Assembly (NCBI RefSeq): GCF_012978815.1
Contig: NZ_LIWR01000005.1
Span: forward strand, 129,763 to 193,762
Source of the DNA: Campylobacter sp. RM16189
Lineage (GTDB): Bacteria > Campylobacterota > Campylobacteria > Campylobacterales > Campylobacteraceae
Direction: 5' to 3'
DNA length: 64,000 nt
Shown: one piece after another, positions 37,977 through 48,148 of the stretch
Layout of the letters: each line of letters opens with the position of its first letter
How positions within the stretch are numbered: position 1 is the stretch's first letter
Program-made: the position numbers and the translations under genes
The notes under the pieces: generated by a model
Told to the model about the DNA's origin: nothing
Database searches by the model: none
The model's input: only the letters and a program-made list of their open reading frames with translations

Positions 37977-38804
37977 ATGAATGTTAAACAGACATTAGAA
38001 TCCTTAAGTATAGAAACAGCCGATAGTAAGCTATTTTGTGAGCTTCAAAGCGTTATGAAAAAGAATTTTTCTAAAACTCTTGGACACAAGGATAAGGTCA
38101 TATCGTTTTATGATGAAAACGAGCTTGTTCAGCGAAGATATTTCTTTAAATTTATCAGCAAACTCTACGAAAAAGCTAATAATCAAGAGCTTGATATAAA
38201 ATTTGCCGAGTATAAGACGATAAAACTTCTTTACAAACAACAAAATTCACTAAAAATCATCATCTCAGCAGAAGTAAAATTTGCAAAAAACAAAGTAAAT
38301 TTTAGCTTTAAAAAGCCAAATAGCCTCTTTATAAGCTACATCGCGCAAAAATTCAAAAACTCAGAAATTTTTACAGACGAAAACCAAAAAAGCCTAACTA
38401 TAATCATAAAAGATAGCACCGAAGCAAAAGGGCTTGATGAGCTATTTGAGAAAAACGAACACATGTATTTTTCAGTATCTTTTAACTACAAACAAATAGA
38501 ATTTGCAAAATTTAAAAGAGAGATAAACATACAAAATTCGCAAAAATTTGTCCGAAGATTTTCGGCTTTAGCAGAGCTTTTTAACGAGCACTTTAAAACT
38601 CTTGAGTGCGAGACAGATAGCAGTTTTGGGCGAGTTAGAAGCAGATACCTTGAGCTTGTTAAGATCTATCATCCGGATCGTCATGCCGGCAAATCAGCCA
38701 AAATTCAAGATGAATACCGCATGAAATTTGAAAAAATTCAAAACGCTTATGAGAGCTTAAAGCCATATTTTAAAGAGCAAGAAATTTTTGCAAACGCCGT
38801 TTAA
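37977..38804 (+). CDS. Protein with C-terminal J domain (DnaJ-like)
   Basis: About 275 residues. The last 65 form a J domain: VRSRYLELVKIYHPDRHAGK with the essential HPD, then FEKIQNAYESLKPYF. The N-terminal 200 residues are not recognised and are Lys/Phe-rich. A C-terminal J domain without the Gly/Phe and zinc regions marks a specialised class III co-chaperone. I start at ATG 37977, since TTTGGAG precedes it. Confidence 0.82.
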   Translation: MNVKQTLESLSIETADSKLFCELQSVMKKNFSKTLGHKDKVISFYDENELVQRRYFFKFISKLYEKANNQELDIKFAEYKTIKLLYKQQNSLKIIISAEVKFAKNKVNFSFKKPNSLFISYIAQKFKNSEIFTDENQKSLTIIIKDSTEAKGLDELFEKNEHMYFSVSFNYKQIEFAKFKREINIQNSQKFVRRFSALAELFNEHFKTLECETDSSFGRVRSRYLELVKIYHPDRHAGKSAKIQDEYRMKFEKIQNAYESLKPYFKEQEIFANAV

Positions 38805-38820
38805 TTCGCAAACCTAAATT

Positions 38821-40077
38821 TTAGCCTTGCATCATATAGATACGTTTACGCTCGCTTGAACTTCCGATATTTAGGGCTTTTCGATATTTAGTAACGGTTC
38901 GTCTAACCATACTCACGCTAAATTCCGACTGGATAAGCTCTAAAATTTTAAGATCACTTAAAGGCTTTTTAGGGTTTTCATTTTTAACTAAATTTGCAAC
39001 GAAATTTTTAAGAGTAGCGTTTGAAACCTCCTCATCAACTGCAGCTGAAAAGAAGCTTTTTATCGGCACAGTGCCGCGCGAGCAGACAAGGTATTTGTTT
39101 GAGATAGCTCGAGATATGGTCGAAGGATTGCGCCCTAGATCATCTGCGATATCCTTTAAGCGCATAGGCTTGATATCGCCACCAAAAAAATAATCATACT
39201 GATACTCAACTATCATGAGCGCGATCTTTCTAAGCGTTGCTTTGCGCATATCAAGAGCATCAACAAGATCTTTTGCCTCTTTAATTCGCGTGCTTACAAA
39301 CTCATTTTTATCGTCAAGACCTTCAGTGTCAAGCAAAATTTCAGGATAAAACTCATCATTTATAGCTATCTCTATGCCGCCACTTGTCGTGTTTATAAAG
39401 ATATCTGGTATCTTGGCGAGCGAATCGCTTAGATACTCGATCGCGGGTGGATTTTTAAATTTACGCACGATGGAGATAGCCTCATCATACCGCTTCATTT
39501 TTTTTAAATTTTGCGTCAAATTCTGCAAATTTTCAAAATTCTCTATGATAAATTTAACCGCACTTTCAAGCTCGTCATCAAGCTCAAATTCATTAAGCTG
39601 AAACAAAAAACTCTCTTTATAATCATACGCCCCTACACCACACGGCTCAAGATAGGCAAATCTGCTCCTAACGCGCTCCACTTCACTCCTGTCAAATCCT
39701 GCAAAAATTTCATCATTCCACTCAAAATATCCCTCGTCGCTAAGGCACTCTACTATCTTTTTTGCGATATCTTGAGATTTTTTCGTAGGGAAAAGAGGTT
39801 TATCTATTTGAGATATTAGCTTATCATACAAACTCTCTTTAAAAATAGTATAAGTTTCAATACTGTCACTAACTGAATTTTTAGAAATTTCAGTAAAGTA
39901 GTTCTTTTTTGAATGACTTTGATTTTTATGTTCTATGGTTACAAAAGGATTATCTGCGACAAATGGCTCCAGAGTCTCTTTTAACTCTTCAATGCTTGAG
40001 CTTAATATCGGAAGCCAGCTTCTAAGAGTGGCAGATAACTTACCTTTTAGGGCAAGCGACTCTGTTTGACGCAACAT
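38821..40077 (-). CDS. rpoN: RNA polymerase sigma-54 factor RpoN
   Basis: Sigma-54, 418 residues, which in Campylobacter drives middle flagellar genes. Region I is present (LALKGKLSATLRSWLP), then the core-binding domain, the helix-turn-helix (LKDIADDLGRNPSTISRAI), and the C-terminal RpoN box SMVRRTVTKYRKALNI. The promoter at flgH in this window fits its consensus. It lies 9 bases downstream of lptB on the same strand. Confidence 0.96.
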   Translation of the reverse strand: MLRQTESLALKGKLSATLRSWLPILSSSIEELKETLEPFVADNPFVTIEHKNQSHSKKNYFTEISKNSVSDSIETYTIFKESLYDKLISQIDKPLFPTKKSQDIAKKIVECLSDEGYFEWNDEIFAGFDRSEVERVRSRFAYLEPCGVGAYDYKESFLFQLNEFELDDELESAVKFIIENFENLQNLTQNLKKMKRYDEAISIVRKFKNPPAIEYLSDSLAKIPDIFINTTSGGIEIAINDEFYPEILLDTEGLDDKNEFVSTRIKEAKDLVDALDMRKATLRKIALMIVEYQYDYFFGGDIKPMRLKDIADDLGRNPSTISRAISNKYLVCSRGTVPIKSFFSAAVDEEVSNATLKNFVANLVKNENPKKPLSDLKILELIQSEFSVSMVRRTVTKYRKALNIGSSSERKRIYMMQG

Positions 40078-40086
40078 ATCATAAAC

Positions 40087-40815
40087 TTATTCTAAAAGCC
40101 TAAATTCTTCGCCAAGGTAATGGGTTTTAACGAGTTTATCGTTAGCCACCTCTTTGGCATTTCCAAAAGCTAATAAAGAACCATCTTTTATAACATACGC
40201 TCTATCGCAAATCGCCAAAGTTTCACGCACATTATGATCGGTTATTAATACGCCTATTCCCAAATTTTTAAGATCTCTTACTATATTTTGAATATCAAAG
40301 ACGGCTATAGGATCAACTCCAGCGAAAGGCTCGTCAAGAAGTAAAAATTTAGGCGTTATCATCAGGCTTCTTGCTATCTCACAGCGCCTTCTCTCACCTC
40401 CGCTTAGACTCACTCCCTTTCTTAGACGAATCGGCTCAATATTTAGCAGATTTAACATTTCATTGACTTTTTTTTCTATAATATCACTGTCTTTGTATAA
40501 AATTTCAGCCCCGAGAAGTAAATTCTCCTCTACGCTTAAATCTTTAAATATACTAGATTCTTGTGGTAGATATCCTATGCCCATCTGTGCTCGTTTATGA
40601 AGCGGAACATTTGTAATATCGACATCATCAAGCAGTATATTTCCGCTACTTGGAGTAATTAATCCACAAATCATATAAAAAGTTGTCGTCTTGCCGGCCC
40701 CATTTGGACCAAGCAGACCCACAACTTCTCCGCTTTTTACCTCAAGAGAGATTCCTTTAATTATATTTGATTTTTTAATAGTTTTTTTTAGCTCTTTTAT
40801 CTCAAGTTTATGCAC
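40087..40815 (-). CDS. lptB: LPS export ABC transporter ATP-binding protein LptB
   Basis: A cytoplasmic ABC ATPase that powers lipopolysaccharide or lipooligosaccharide extraction with LptFG. It is about 242 residues from GTG 40815 (VHKLEIKELKK), chosen because CGAGG lies 6 bases upstream; the earlier ATG would add 10 residues inside tsaE. Motifs are Walker A GPNGAGKTTT, Q-loop YLPQESSIF, signature LSGGERRRCEIARSL and Walker B LLLDEPFAGVDP. The position before rpoN is also found in many other proteobacteria. Confidence 0.94.
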   Translation of the reverse strand: MHKLEIKELKKTIKKSNIIKGISLEVKSGEVVGLLGPNGAGKTTTFYMICGLITPSSGNILLDDVDITNVPLHKRAQMGIGYLPQESSIFKDLSVEENLLLGAEILYKDSDIIEKKVNEMLNLLNIEPIRLRKGVSLSGGERRRCEIARSLMITPKFLLLDEPFAGVDPIAVFDIQNIVRDLKNLGIGVLITDHNVRETLAICDRAYVIKDGSLLAFGNAKEVANDKLVKTHYLGEEFRLLE

Positions 40816-41212
40816 CGAAAACCTCGTATTTGCGCCCTCTTTCATGAGGTGTAATTAAAATTTTAACATAAGCGATATTAAATTTTTTAAGCATATCCTC
40901 AAGCTCATCATCACCCCACTCTACTAAGTGTAACCCATCTTCAAAGAAATTCTCAAATAGTCCGTTTTTTAAAATTCCTTCAAATCCATTTTGAAAAATA
41001 TCATAGTGAAATACGTTATTTTCATATCCTTGCATAACAGAAAAAGTAGGAGAAGTGACATCAGAATCTATACCGCGAGCCTTAGCGATAGCTTTTACTA
41101 AAGTAGTTTTTCCAATAGCCAAATCACCCCTTAAGATTACAACTCCCTCTTTTGGAAGAATTTTGGCAAGCTCATCAAGCTCATTTAAATTCAGAATAAA
41201 TTCTCTCTTCAT
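40808..41212 (-). CDS. tsaE: tRNA t6A biosynthesis ATPase TsaE
   Basis: A 134-residue P-loop ATPase acting with TsaB and TsaD in the threonylcarbamoyl modification of tRNA A37. It shows Walker A GDLAIGKTTLVKAI, SPTFSVMQGYEN, FHYDIF and LVEWGD. It overlaps lptB by 8 bases and the S4 gene by 4, so the four genes S4-tsaE-lptB-rpoN form one compact run. Confidence 0.93.
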   Translation of the reverse strand: MKREFILNLNELDELAKILPKEGVVILRGDLAIGKTTLVKAIAKARGIDSDVTSPTFSVMQGYENNVFHYDIFQNGFEGILKNGLFENFFEDGLHLVEWGDDELEDMLKKFNIAYVKILITPHERGRKYEVFGA

Positions 41213-41454
41213 AGCTGTTTTACATACTCGCTTTGGGCTGATTTTGGGATACTTTTTGTAACAGGGATGGCTAAAACCTCGTAGCTTACTTCTTTGGCTA
41301 GAAATTTGATCGTGATCTTGTCACCTATCTTAATCTCCTTGGCAGGCTTTGCTACGACTCCGTTTATGCTTACTACGCCACTTTTACACATATCTTCACT
41401 GACCGCACGGCGCTTTGTAATATTTACTGTGTTTAAAAATTTATCTATTCTCAT
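41209..41454 (-). CDS. Small S4-domain RNA-binding protein
   Basis: An 81-residue protein made almost wholly of an S4 domain: MRIDKFLNTVNITKRR, CKSGVVSINGVVAKPAKEI and GDKITIKF. It resembles Hsp15/RlbA-type proteins that bind ribosomal RNA or stalled 50S subunits. I start at ATG 41454 because the family begins there; a GTG at 41499 would add 15 residues. No clear ribosome site supports either. Confidence 0.8.
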   Translation of the reverse strand: MRIDKFLNTVNITKRRAVSEDMCKSGVVSINGVVAKPAKEIKIGDKITIKFLAKEVSYEVLAIPVTKSIPKSAQSEYVKQL

Positions 41455-41501
41455 GTTAATAATTCTATCCAAAAATCTCTTAAACATAAAAGTAGACACA
41501 C

Positions 41502-42329
41502 TTATTTATCGTAGTATTTCAAAAGATCTTGCAAATTTAGCGGTATTACGCTACCGTGAGTTTGATTTTCGTAAATTTTAAATCTATATAAAATATTGCT
41601 ATTTCTTAAAATTTCAGCTAAATCGCTAGCCTTTATTAAGCCTTCTTTGTCGGTTTTTCCGGCTCTTTTTTCAAACTCTCCTACACTTAAATTTACAAAT
41701 TTAGCCTTTATTTTATCTTTAAATTTACCATTTAAAACAGATTCTTTTAAAATAAGCGAATCTCCCCACCATAAAGATGGAGAGGCTATAAAGAAATCAT
41801 CAAATAACGCTTCATTTTTAAGCATGACAAATAGAGTAAAAAGTCCGCCAAAAGAGTGACCATAAAGTGTCTTGCGGCTCTGTCTCACATCAAATTTAAA
41901 CTCTATAAAAGGCATTAAAATATCTTTTATAAATTTATAAAAAGCATCAGCTCCTCCACCTTTCGCAAATTCATTACCAAGAGCCTTTGGAGTATAATCT
42001 CTCGTGCGCCTTTTGGCGTCATAGGCTAAATTTGTATCATAACCTATAGCTATTATAAGGGGCGGCTCTTTGGTTGGCCTATATAAATTTAAAATCATAG
42101 GAAACTGTGCATTGGCATCAAGCATAAAAATAAGGTTTTTAAAGCTCTTTTTATCTTTTGGAATAGCTTGAAATATCCTGTAAATTTCACCGTTACCGGC
42201 TTTTAAATTTGAAATTTCAATATCGAAATGATCATATACGAAGCCCTGTATAGGCTTTATATTTTGATTTGGCGCACCGGCTAAAAAAGCAAATCCAAAC
42301 ATAATATATAAAAAGACTTTAACTACCAT
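41502..42329 (-). CDS. Periplasmic siderophore esterase (IroE/Cee-like)
   Basis: A 275-residue alpha/beta hydrolase with a signal peptide (FLYIMFGFAFLAGA). The nucleophile Ser159 lies in YGHSFGG, followed by SPSLWWGD, typical of the Fes/IroE trilactone esterases, and the catalytic His258 in THGSVIP. It probably hydrolyses an enterobactin-type ferric siderophore brought in by the adjacent receptor, as known for Campylobacter Cee. The ATG overlaps the receptor stop, so the two are coupled. Confidence 0.85.
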   Translation of the reverse strand: MVVKVFLYIMFGFAFLAGAPNQNIKPIQGFVYDHFDIEISNLKAGNGEIYRIFQAIPKDKKSFKNLIFMLDANAQFPMILNLYRPTKEPPLIIAIGYDTNLAYDAKRRTRDYTPKALGNEFAKGGGADAFYKFIKDILMPFIEFKFDVRQSRKTLYGHSFGGLFTLFVMLKNEALFDDFFIASPSLWWGDSLILKESVLNGKFKDKIKAKFVNLSVGEFEKRAGKTDKEGLIKASDLAEILRNSNILYRFKIYENQTHGSVIPLNLQDLLKYYDK

Positions 42330-44410
42330 TTTGAATTAATCTTAAACAAAAATCTTCTTCCCTCTTCGGGATACCAGTAGTAATTGCCATCATCAGCCAA
42401 GCCCTCATCGTATCTAACATTGTCAAATATATTGTAGGTGGTAAAACTTAAAGATAGATTATCATTTACACTCCAATTCACACCAATATCTGTAGTAAAC
42501 AGCTTTTTATTATTCTCGCTTACCTTATTTCCTGGTCCAAATTTTACGCTAGTTAGCTCACTTTCGTAATTTGCCCCTATAAATGCCGATATATTATTAA
42601 TAGGCTCATAAGCTATCATTATATTGGCCTTATGCTCCGGAGTTGCCGTTAAAGACTTACCATCCAATCTGGAAAGCGTTGTTTGATCAAAGCTAACATC
42701 ACCCTTAGGTGTGCTTATAACAGGATTGCCGGTTTTTATCTTAGAGTTGTTGTATGTGTATGACGCGCTTAAATTTAGATTTTGAGTTATATCGTAATCA
42801 CCGCCAAGCTCAATACCCCAAACACCAGCTCCGTCTATATTAAAATAGGTTCCCCATCCGGGACATTTTACATGGGGTGCTCCTGTGCAGCCACTATATG
42901 CGGGGATTTTATTTAGATTACTTCCGTCGGTATCTAAAATTTTATTTTTAAACTCGTTTTTAAACAGTGTTAAGTTAGCACGAAAATCGCTACCATTATC
43001 GTAATATGCAGCGATCTCATAGGTAGTGCTCTTTTCAGGCTCCAAATATTTATTTCCAAAGTCAACTATTCTCCATCCACCCTGAATAGTTCCTACTTCA
43101 GGTGAAATTTGATTTATGTCAGGGCTTTTATATCCCGTTGCCACTCCGACTTTTATAGTCCAGCTATCGTTGATATTATAAACTGCATAAATTCTAGGAG
43201 AGAAATGACTGCCAAAATACTGGTTATGAGTCCATCTACCACCAAATGTCATATACAAGGTGTCTCTTAAAATCTCCCACTCATCCTCCAAAAATAAAGC
43301 ATGCTCTTTCATCGAGTACTCTGCTGGAGTTTTAAGACCGGATTTTAATGCGTTTGACACTATAAAGGTAGTCTTGACCGCCTGCTTGCTAAAATCATAT
43401 CCGAGAGTTAGAGTATGAGAGTCTAAAAATGTACTGAATTTAGAGTTAAAGTTATTATTTTTTACAGTAGCGGGAGATAGGCTGTCAAACAGGCTTGTTC
43501 TTTGCGTATGATCATAGGTATAACTTATATCCGCATTTATAATATCAAAATCTCCAAGATAGCCTACTGCGTAGCTATATCTGTCGTAGTCATACTTATT
43601 TATAAGCTTATTTGTCTTCAAGGTCGCCGTTTTACCTACTGTTCTTGAATAGTCATGCATATCCTTTGAACCTAGCAGATAAAATTTATTATGCTCGTCA
43701 GGAGCTATCCAAATTTTAGCACTTAAACTCTTTTTATCACTCTGCTGATATCCGCCTTTATACTCATCCTCATCTCTTAGTTTTTTATATCCCCAAAGTT
43801 GAATAGCCAATTTATCATCTAAGATAGGTGAATTTAAATAAAAGTCCATCTGCTTATGATCACCTATTCCATTATGATTTTGCAACAGATATGAAAATCC
43901 TACAGATCCGCTAAATTTATTAATACTCTTTTTCGTTATTATATTTATAACCCCACCTACAGCATCGCTTCCATATAACGAACTCATAGGCCCCCTTATA
44001 ATCTCTACGCGCTCTATCGCATCGACAGGAGGAATAAAATTAGAGTTCATATCTCCCGCCCCTCCTTTTGGATTTGCGGCGCTAGAACTTACTCTTTTCC
44101 CATCTATTAGTATTAATGTTTGAGAGCTCTGCATGCCTCTTATTGAAATTCCACTAGCAGGACCGTCTTCTCCGCCTACCACACTAACCCCCGGAACCTT
44201 ATTTGCAATATTATGCAAAGATTTAAAAACTCCTTGAGACAATTTTTTATTATCAATCACAGAGACACTTGCCGGAGCCTCTTTTATATCTTGCTCAAAT
44301 CCTCCGGCAGTTACTACTACTTGATCAAGCTGAATTAATTCCGCTCCAAGCAAATAAGAAGAACTAGCAATGCAAGCAAAAGCTGCTGCGGTCTTTTTAA
44401 TTTTAAGCAT
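42323..44410 (-). CDS. TonB-dependent outer-membrane receptor, ferric siderophore type
   Basis: About 695 residues. A signal peptide ends before ELIQLDQVVVTAGG, which contains a likely TonB box. The plug domain (about 35-150) has APASVSVIDNKKL, GVSVVGGEDGPASGISIRGM, LILIDGKRV and IIRGPMSSLYGSDAVGGVINI. A 22-strand barrel follows, ending in the outer-membrane signature RFLFKINSKW. I start at ATG 44410, with GGAGG 5 bases upstream. It resembles CfrA/FepA-type catecholate receptors. A Fur box overlaps its promoter and a siderophore esterase follows. Confidence 0.92.
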   Translation of the reverse strand: MLKIKKTAAAFACIASSSYLLGAELIQLDQVVVTAGGFEQDIKEAPASVSVIDNKKLSQGVFKSLHNIANKVPGVSVVGGEDGPASGISIRGMQSSQTLILIDGKRVSSSAANPKGGAGDMNSNFIPPVDAIERVEIIRGPMSSLYGSDAVGGVINIITKKSINKFSGSVGFSYLLQNHNGIGDHKQMDFYLNSPILDDKLAIQLWGYKKLRDEDEYKGGYQQSDKKSLSAKIWIAPDEHNKFYLLGSKDMHDYSRTVGKTATLKTNKLINKYDYDRYSYAVGYLGDFDIINADISYTYDHTQRTSLFDSLSPATVKNNNFNSKFSTFLDSHTLTLGYDFSKQAVKTTFIVSNALKSGLKTPAEYSMKEHALFLEDEWEILRDTLYMTFGGRWTHNQYFGSHFSPRIYAVYNINDSWTIKVGVATGYKSPDINQISPEVGTIQGGWRIVDFGNKYLEPEKSTTYEIAAYYDNGSDFRANLTLFKNEFKNKILDTDGSNLNKIPAYSGCTGAPHVKCPGWGTYFNIDGAGVWGIELGGDYDITQNLNLSASYTYNNSKIKTGNPVISTPKGDVSFDQTTLSRLDGKSLTATPEHKANIMIAYEPINNISAFIGANYESELTSVKFGPGNKVSENNKKLFTTDIGVNWSVNDNLSLSFTTYNIFDNVRYDEGLADDGNYYWYPEEGRRFLFKINSKW

Positions 44411-44471
44411 ACAAACCTCCATTTTAGAATATATTCCAGTGAGAAAATAGTAACTAATTTGTAATAAATTT

Positions 44472-44490
44472 AATATTAATTATCATTATA
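44472..44490 (-). promoter_or_regulatory. Fur box at the receptor promoter
   Basis: On the minus strand TATAATGATAATTAATATT matches 15 of 19 positions of the classical Fur box, including 11 in a row. The TATAAT at its 5' end is probably the -10 of the receptor gene, so Fur binding would block the polymerase. It lies 62 bases upstream of the receptor ATG. Confidence 0.7.
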
Positions 44491-44584
44491 TTACGGAGCG
44501 GTTGATAGTTTTTATTTACTCAAATATTTAGTAAAAATTAATTAAATTTAGCTAAAATTACAAATCTAATTTTCAAAGGATTTT

Positions 44585-45811
44585 ATGATGAAAAAAGATG
44601 TTAAAAAGGTTGTTTTGGCATACTCAGGCGGTCTTGACACAAGCATTATTTTAAAATGGCTTCAAGATGAGTACAAATGCGAAGTTATAACTTTTACCGC
44701 CGATATCGGTCAAGGCGAAGAGCTTGAGCCGGCAAGAGTTAAAGCGCTAGAGCTTGGTATAAAACCTGAAAATATCTTTATAGAAGATCTTAAAGAGGAA
44801 TTTGTGCGAGATTTTGTATTTCCGATGTTTAGAGCAAACGCCGTTTATGAGGGCGAATACCTACTTGGCACATCGATAGCTCGTCCGCTGATAGCAAAAC
44901 GCCAAGCCGAGATCGCAAGAACGGTAGGAGCTGACGGAGTAAGCCACGGCGCGACAGGCAAAGGAAACGATCAAGTTAGATTTGAGCTTGGATACTATGC
45001 ACTTGGAGATAACTTAACCATAATCGCTCCTTGGCGCGAGTGGAATCTAAACAGCCGCGAAAAACTGCTTGCATACGCAGAAAAAAACGGCATAAAGATA
45101 GAGAAAAAACCTGGCAAAAGCCCATACTCAATGGACGCAAATTTACTTCATATAAGCTATGAGGGCTTAGTGCTTGAAAACCCTGCGCATGCTCCTGAAG
45201 ATGATATGTGGAGATGGAGCGTAAGCCCAAAAGATGCGCCTGATGAAAGCGAGATCATAGAGATAGGATACGAAAAAGGCGATCCCGTAAGCATTAACGG
45301 CAAAAAGCTAAGTCCTGCTGAAATTTTAGCCGAGTTAAACCGTCTTGGTGCAAAACACGGCATAGGAAGACTTGATATCGTGGAAAATCGCTCCGTAGGC
45401 ATGAAATCTCGCGGCTGCTACGAAACTCCAGGCGGAACGATCATGCTAAAAGCCCACCGCGCCATAGAGAGTATAACGCTTGACAGAGGAGCTGCTCACC
45501 TTAAAGACGAACTCATGCCAAAATACGCAGAGCTCATTTATAACGGCTACTGGTGGTCTCCTGAGCGAGTTATGCTGCAAGCGCTGATTGACAAAAGCCA
45601 AGAGAATGTAAACGGAACGGTTAGAGTCGAGCTATATAAAGGAAACGTGATCATCCTAGGCAGAGACAGCAAAAACGATAATCTCTTTAGCGAAGCGTTT
45701 TGCACATTTGAAGAAGATAGTGTCTATGATCAAAAAGACGCAGACGGCTTTATCAAGCTAAATGCGTTAAGATTTATCATAGGGCGCAAAAACGGGCGCA
45801 AATTTAACTAA
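44585..45811 (+). CDS. argG: Argininosuccinate synthase
   Basis: ArgG joins citrulline and aspartate with ATP in arginine synthesis. The 408-residue protein has [16 protein letters not shown] (PP-motif), [25 protein letters not shown] and [19 protein letters not shown]. Length and motifs are standard. AAAGG lies 5 bases before the first ATG. A TAAAAT -10-like box is near 44553. Confidence 0.97.
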   Translation: MMKKDVKKVVLAYSGGLDTSIILKWLQDEYKCEVITFTADIGQGEELEPARVKALELGIKPENIFIEDLKEEFVRDFVFPMFRANAVYEGEYLLGTSIARPLIAKRQAEIARTVGADGVSHGATGKGNDQVRFELGYYALGDNLTIIAPWREWNLNSREKLLAYAEKNGIKIEKKPGKSPYSMDANLLHISYEGLVLENPAHAPEDDMWRWSVSPKDAPDESEIIEIGYEKGDPVSINGKKLSPAEILAELNRLGAKHGIGRLDIVENRSVGMKSRGCYETPGGTIMLKAHRAIESITLDRGAAHLKDELMPKYAELIYNGYWWSPERVMLQALIDKSQENVNGTVRVELYKGNVIILGRDSKNDNLFSEAFCTFEEDSVYDQKDADGFIKLNALRFIIGRKNGRKFN

Positions 45812-45837
45812 AATTTAAATCAAATAAGGATAAGATA

Positions 45838-46284
45838 ATGAAAGTATTACTGATAAAAGACGTAAAATCTCTTGGCAAAGCAGGAGAGATAAAAGAGGTA
45901 AAAGACGGCTACGGAAACAACTTCTTAATCGGCAGAGGCTTAGCAAAAGCGGCAACTCCTGATGTACTCCGCCAATATGAAGCGGCTCAAAAAAGAAAGG
46001 TCGAAGAGCTAAAATACGAGCTTGCAAATTTAGAAACTCTAAAAGAGCAACTCGAAAACATAAAGCTAGTTATCAAAAAACCTCTTGGCGCTAACGGCTC
46101 TCTGTTTGGAGCTGTTACAAAAGACGAGATCGCTCACGCCCTTGAAGAAAAGCACAATCTAGCCATAGACAAAAAGAGCTTTGATACCGACGGACATATC
46201 AAATCAACAGGAATTTTTGACGTAGATGTGAAGCTAGGACACGGAATTCACGCCAAACTTAATCTAGAAGTCGAGGGCGAATAG
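45838..46284 (+). CDS. rplI: 50S ribosomal protein L9
   Basis: L9 binds 23S rRNA near the L1 stalk. The 148-residue protein has the signature [16 protein letters not shown] near the N-terminus, a long central helix ([19 protein letters not shown]) and the C-terminal domain with [16 protein letters not shown]. Its TAG shares one base with the GTG of hslV. Confidence 0.97.
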   Translation: MKVLLIKDVKSLGKAGEIKEVKDGYGNNFLIGRGLAKAATPDVLRQYEAAQKRKVEELKYELANLETLKEQLENIKLVIKKPLGANGSLFGAVTKDEIAHALEEKHNLAIDKKSFDTDGHIKSTGIFDVDVKLGHGIHAKLNLEVEGE

Positions 46285-46829
46285 TGTTTCATGCAACAAC
46301 TATACTAGCCTACAAAGGCAAAAATAAATCCGTAATCGGCGGAGACGGACAAGTAAGCTTTGGCAACACGGTTCTTAAAGCAAATGCCGTTAAAATTCGC
46401 AAAATTCATAACGGCAAGGTTCTAGCGGGCTTTGCAGGAAGCACTGCCGATGCGTTTAATCTATTTGATATGTTTGAAAATAATTTAGAACATGCCAAGG
46501 GTGATCTGCTAAAAGCCGTGATAGAATTTAGTAAAGAGTGGCGCAAAGATAAGTATCTGCGCAAGCTTGAAGCTATGATGCTAGTACTAAATCGCGATAA
46601 AATTTTTCTGCTAAGTGGCACAGGCGATGTGGTTGAGCCTGAAGACGGAAAGATAGCTGCTATCGGAAGTGGAGGAAATTTCGCACTTTGCGCAGCAAGA
46701 GCCCTTGATAAATTTGCACAAATTGACGAAGAAGAGCTTGTAAAAGAGAGCTTAAAAATAGCAGGAGAAGTCTGCATATACACAAATACAAATATAAAAA
46801 CTTATATTTTAGAAGAGAATAAAGAATGA
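46284..46829 (+). CDS. hslV: HslV, peptidase subunit of the HslUV protease
   Basis: A proteasome-like threonine peptidase of 181 residues. The start GTG encodes [14 protein letters not shown]; by comparison with E. coli (MTTIVS) the nucleophile should be Thr5, so a four-residue propeptide must be removed. Other motifs are [20 protein letters not shown] and [16 protein letters not shown]. It overlaps hslU by 4 bases, giving coupled synthesis of the two subunits. Confidence 0.95.
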   Translation: MFHATTILAYKGKNKSVIGGDGQVSFGNTVLKANAVKIRKIHNGKVLAGFAGSTADAFNLFDMFENNLEHAKGDLLKAVIEFSKEWRKDKYLRKLEAMMLVLNRDKIFLLSGTGDVVEPEDGKIAAIGSGGNFALCAARALDKFAQIDEEELVKESLKIAGEVCIYTNTNIKTYILEENKE

Positions 46830-48148
46830 ATTTAACCCCAAAAGAGATAGTGAAATTTTTAGATGATTATGTAATCGGTCAAAAAGACGCTAAAAAAATC
46901 ATAGCAATTGCACTTAGAAACAGATATCGCAGAATGAAGCTTGAAAAATCGATGCAAGATGATATAGTGCCTAAAAATATACTTATGATAGGCTCAACAG
47001 GCGTTGGAAAAACAGAGATCGCGCGCCGCCTTTCAAAGATGATGGGGCTGCCTTTCATAAAAGTAGAAGCTAGCAAATATACTGAAGTTGGCTTTGTTGG
47101 ACGAGATGTGGAGTCAATGGTAAGAGATCTGGTTGCAGCTGCGATAAATCTTGTAAAAACCGAATTTAGAGAGAAAAACCAAGATAAAATCGATGAGTAC
47201 GTAGAGGATAAAATAATCAAAAAGCTTCTTCCGCCACTTCCAACCGGAGCAAGCGAAGAAAAAAAGGCTGACTATAAAAGAAGCTATGAGAAGATGGCGA
47301 CAAGACTTAAAAACGGCGATCTTGATGATCTAAATATCGAGATAGAAATCACCCAAAGCAGCTTTGATGCGGGCTCAAATATGCCTCCTGATATGGCTCA
47401 AATGCAAGAGAGTTTTGTAAAAATAATAGGACTAAGCAACAAAACCGTAAAAAAAGAGATGAAAGTAAAAGACGCTAAAGAGGCTCTTAAAAACGAAGCC
47501 AGCGATAAAATTTTAGATATGGAAAGCATCAAGGCTGAAGCTTTAAGAAGAGCTGAAAATGAAGGCATCATCTTTATCGACGAGATCGATAAGGTTGCTG
47601 TTAGCTCCGGAAATTCAAGCAGGCAAGATCCTAGCAAGGAAGGCGTGCAAAGGGATTTGCTACCGATAGTAGAAGGCTCAACTGTAACTACAAAATTTGG
47701 CGTTATAAAGACAGATCATATACTTTTTATCGCAGCTGGTGCGTTTCATATAAGCAAACCAAGCGATCTGATACCTGAGCTCCAAGGAAGATTTCCTCTT
47801 AGGGTAGAACTAAGCAGTCTTGACGAGAATGCGCTGTATCAAATTTTAACTCAGCCTAAACATTCGCTTTTAAAACAATATGAAGCGCTTTTAAAAACCG
47901 AAAATGTCGAGCTTAAATTTCAAGATGAAGCTATAAGAGCCATAGCCAAAATAGCCCAAAATGCAAATGAGAAGATGGAAGATATCGGCGCAAGAAGACT
48001 TCACACGGTAATCGAGCGAGTTATAGAAGATATAAGCTTTGAGGCTAGCGAAAATAGCGGAAAAACTATAGAGATTGATAAAGCGCTTGTGGAAGATAGG
48101 CTTGGAGATATAATAAAAGATCAAGATCTAGCAAGATACATACTATGA
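46826..48148 (+). CDS. hslU: HslU, ATPase subunit of the HslUV protease
   Basis: An AAA+ unfoldase, 440 residues. It begins [22 protein letters not shown] and has Walker [15 protein letters not shown], the pore motif region [14 protein letters not shown], Walker [13 protein letters not shown] and the sensor [20 protein letters not shown]. The intermediate I domain lies around residues 110-240. It ends in an ATGA overlap with era. Confidence 0.97.
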   Translation: MNLTPKEIVKFLDDYVIGQKDAKKIIAIALRNRYRRMKLEKSMQDDIVPKNILMIGSTGVGKTEIARRLSKMMGLPFIKVEASKYTEVGFVGRDVESMVRDLVAAAINLVKTEFREKNQDKIDEYVEDKIIKKLLPPLPTGASEEKKADYKRSYEKMATRLKNGDLDDLNIEIEITQSSFDAGSNMPPDMAQMQESFVKIIGLSNKTVKKEMKVKDAKEALKNEASDKILDMESIKAEALRRAENEGIIFIDEIDKVAVSSGNSSRQDPSKEGVQRDLLPIVEGSTVTTKFGVIKTDHILFIAAGAFHISKPSDLIPELQGRFPLRVELSSLDENALYQILTQPKHSLLKQYEALLKTENVELKFQDEAIRAIAKIAQNANEKMEDIGARRLHTVIERVIEDISFEASENSGKTIEIDKALVEDRLGDIIKDQDLARYIL

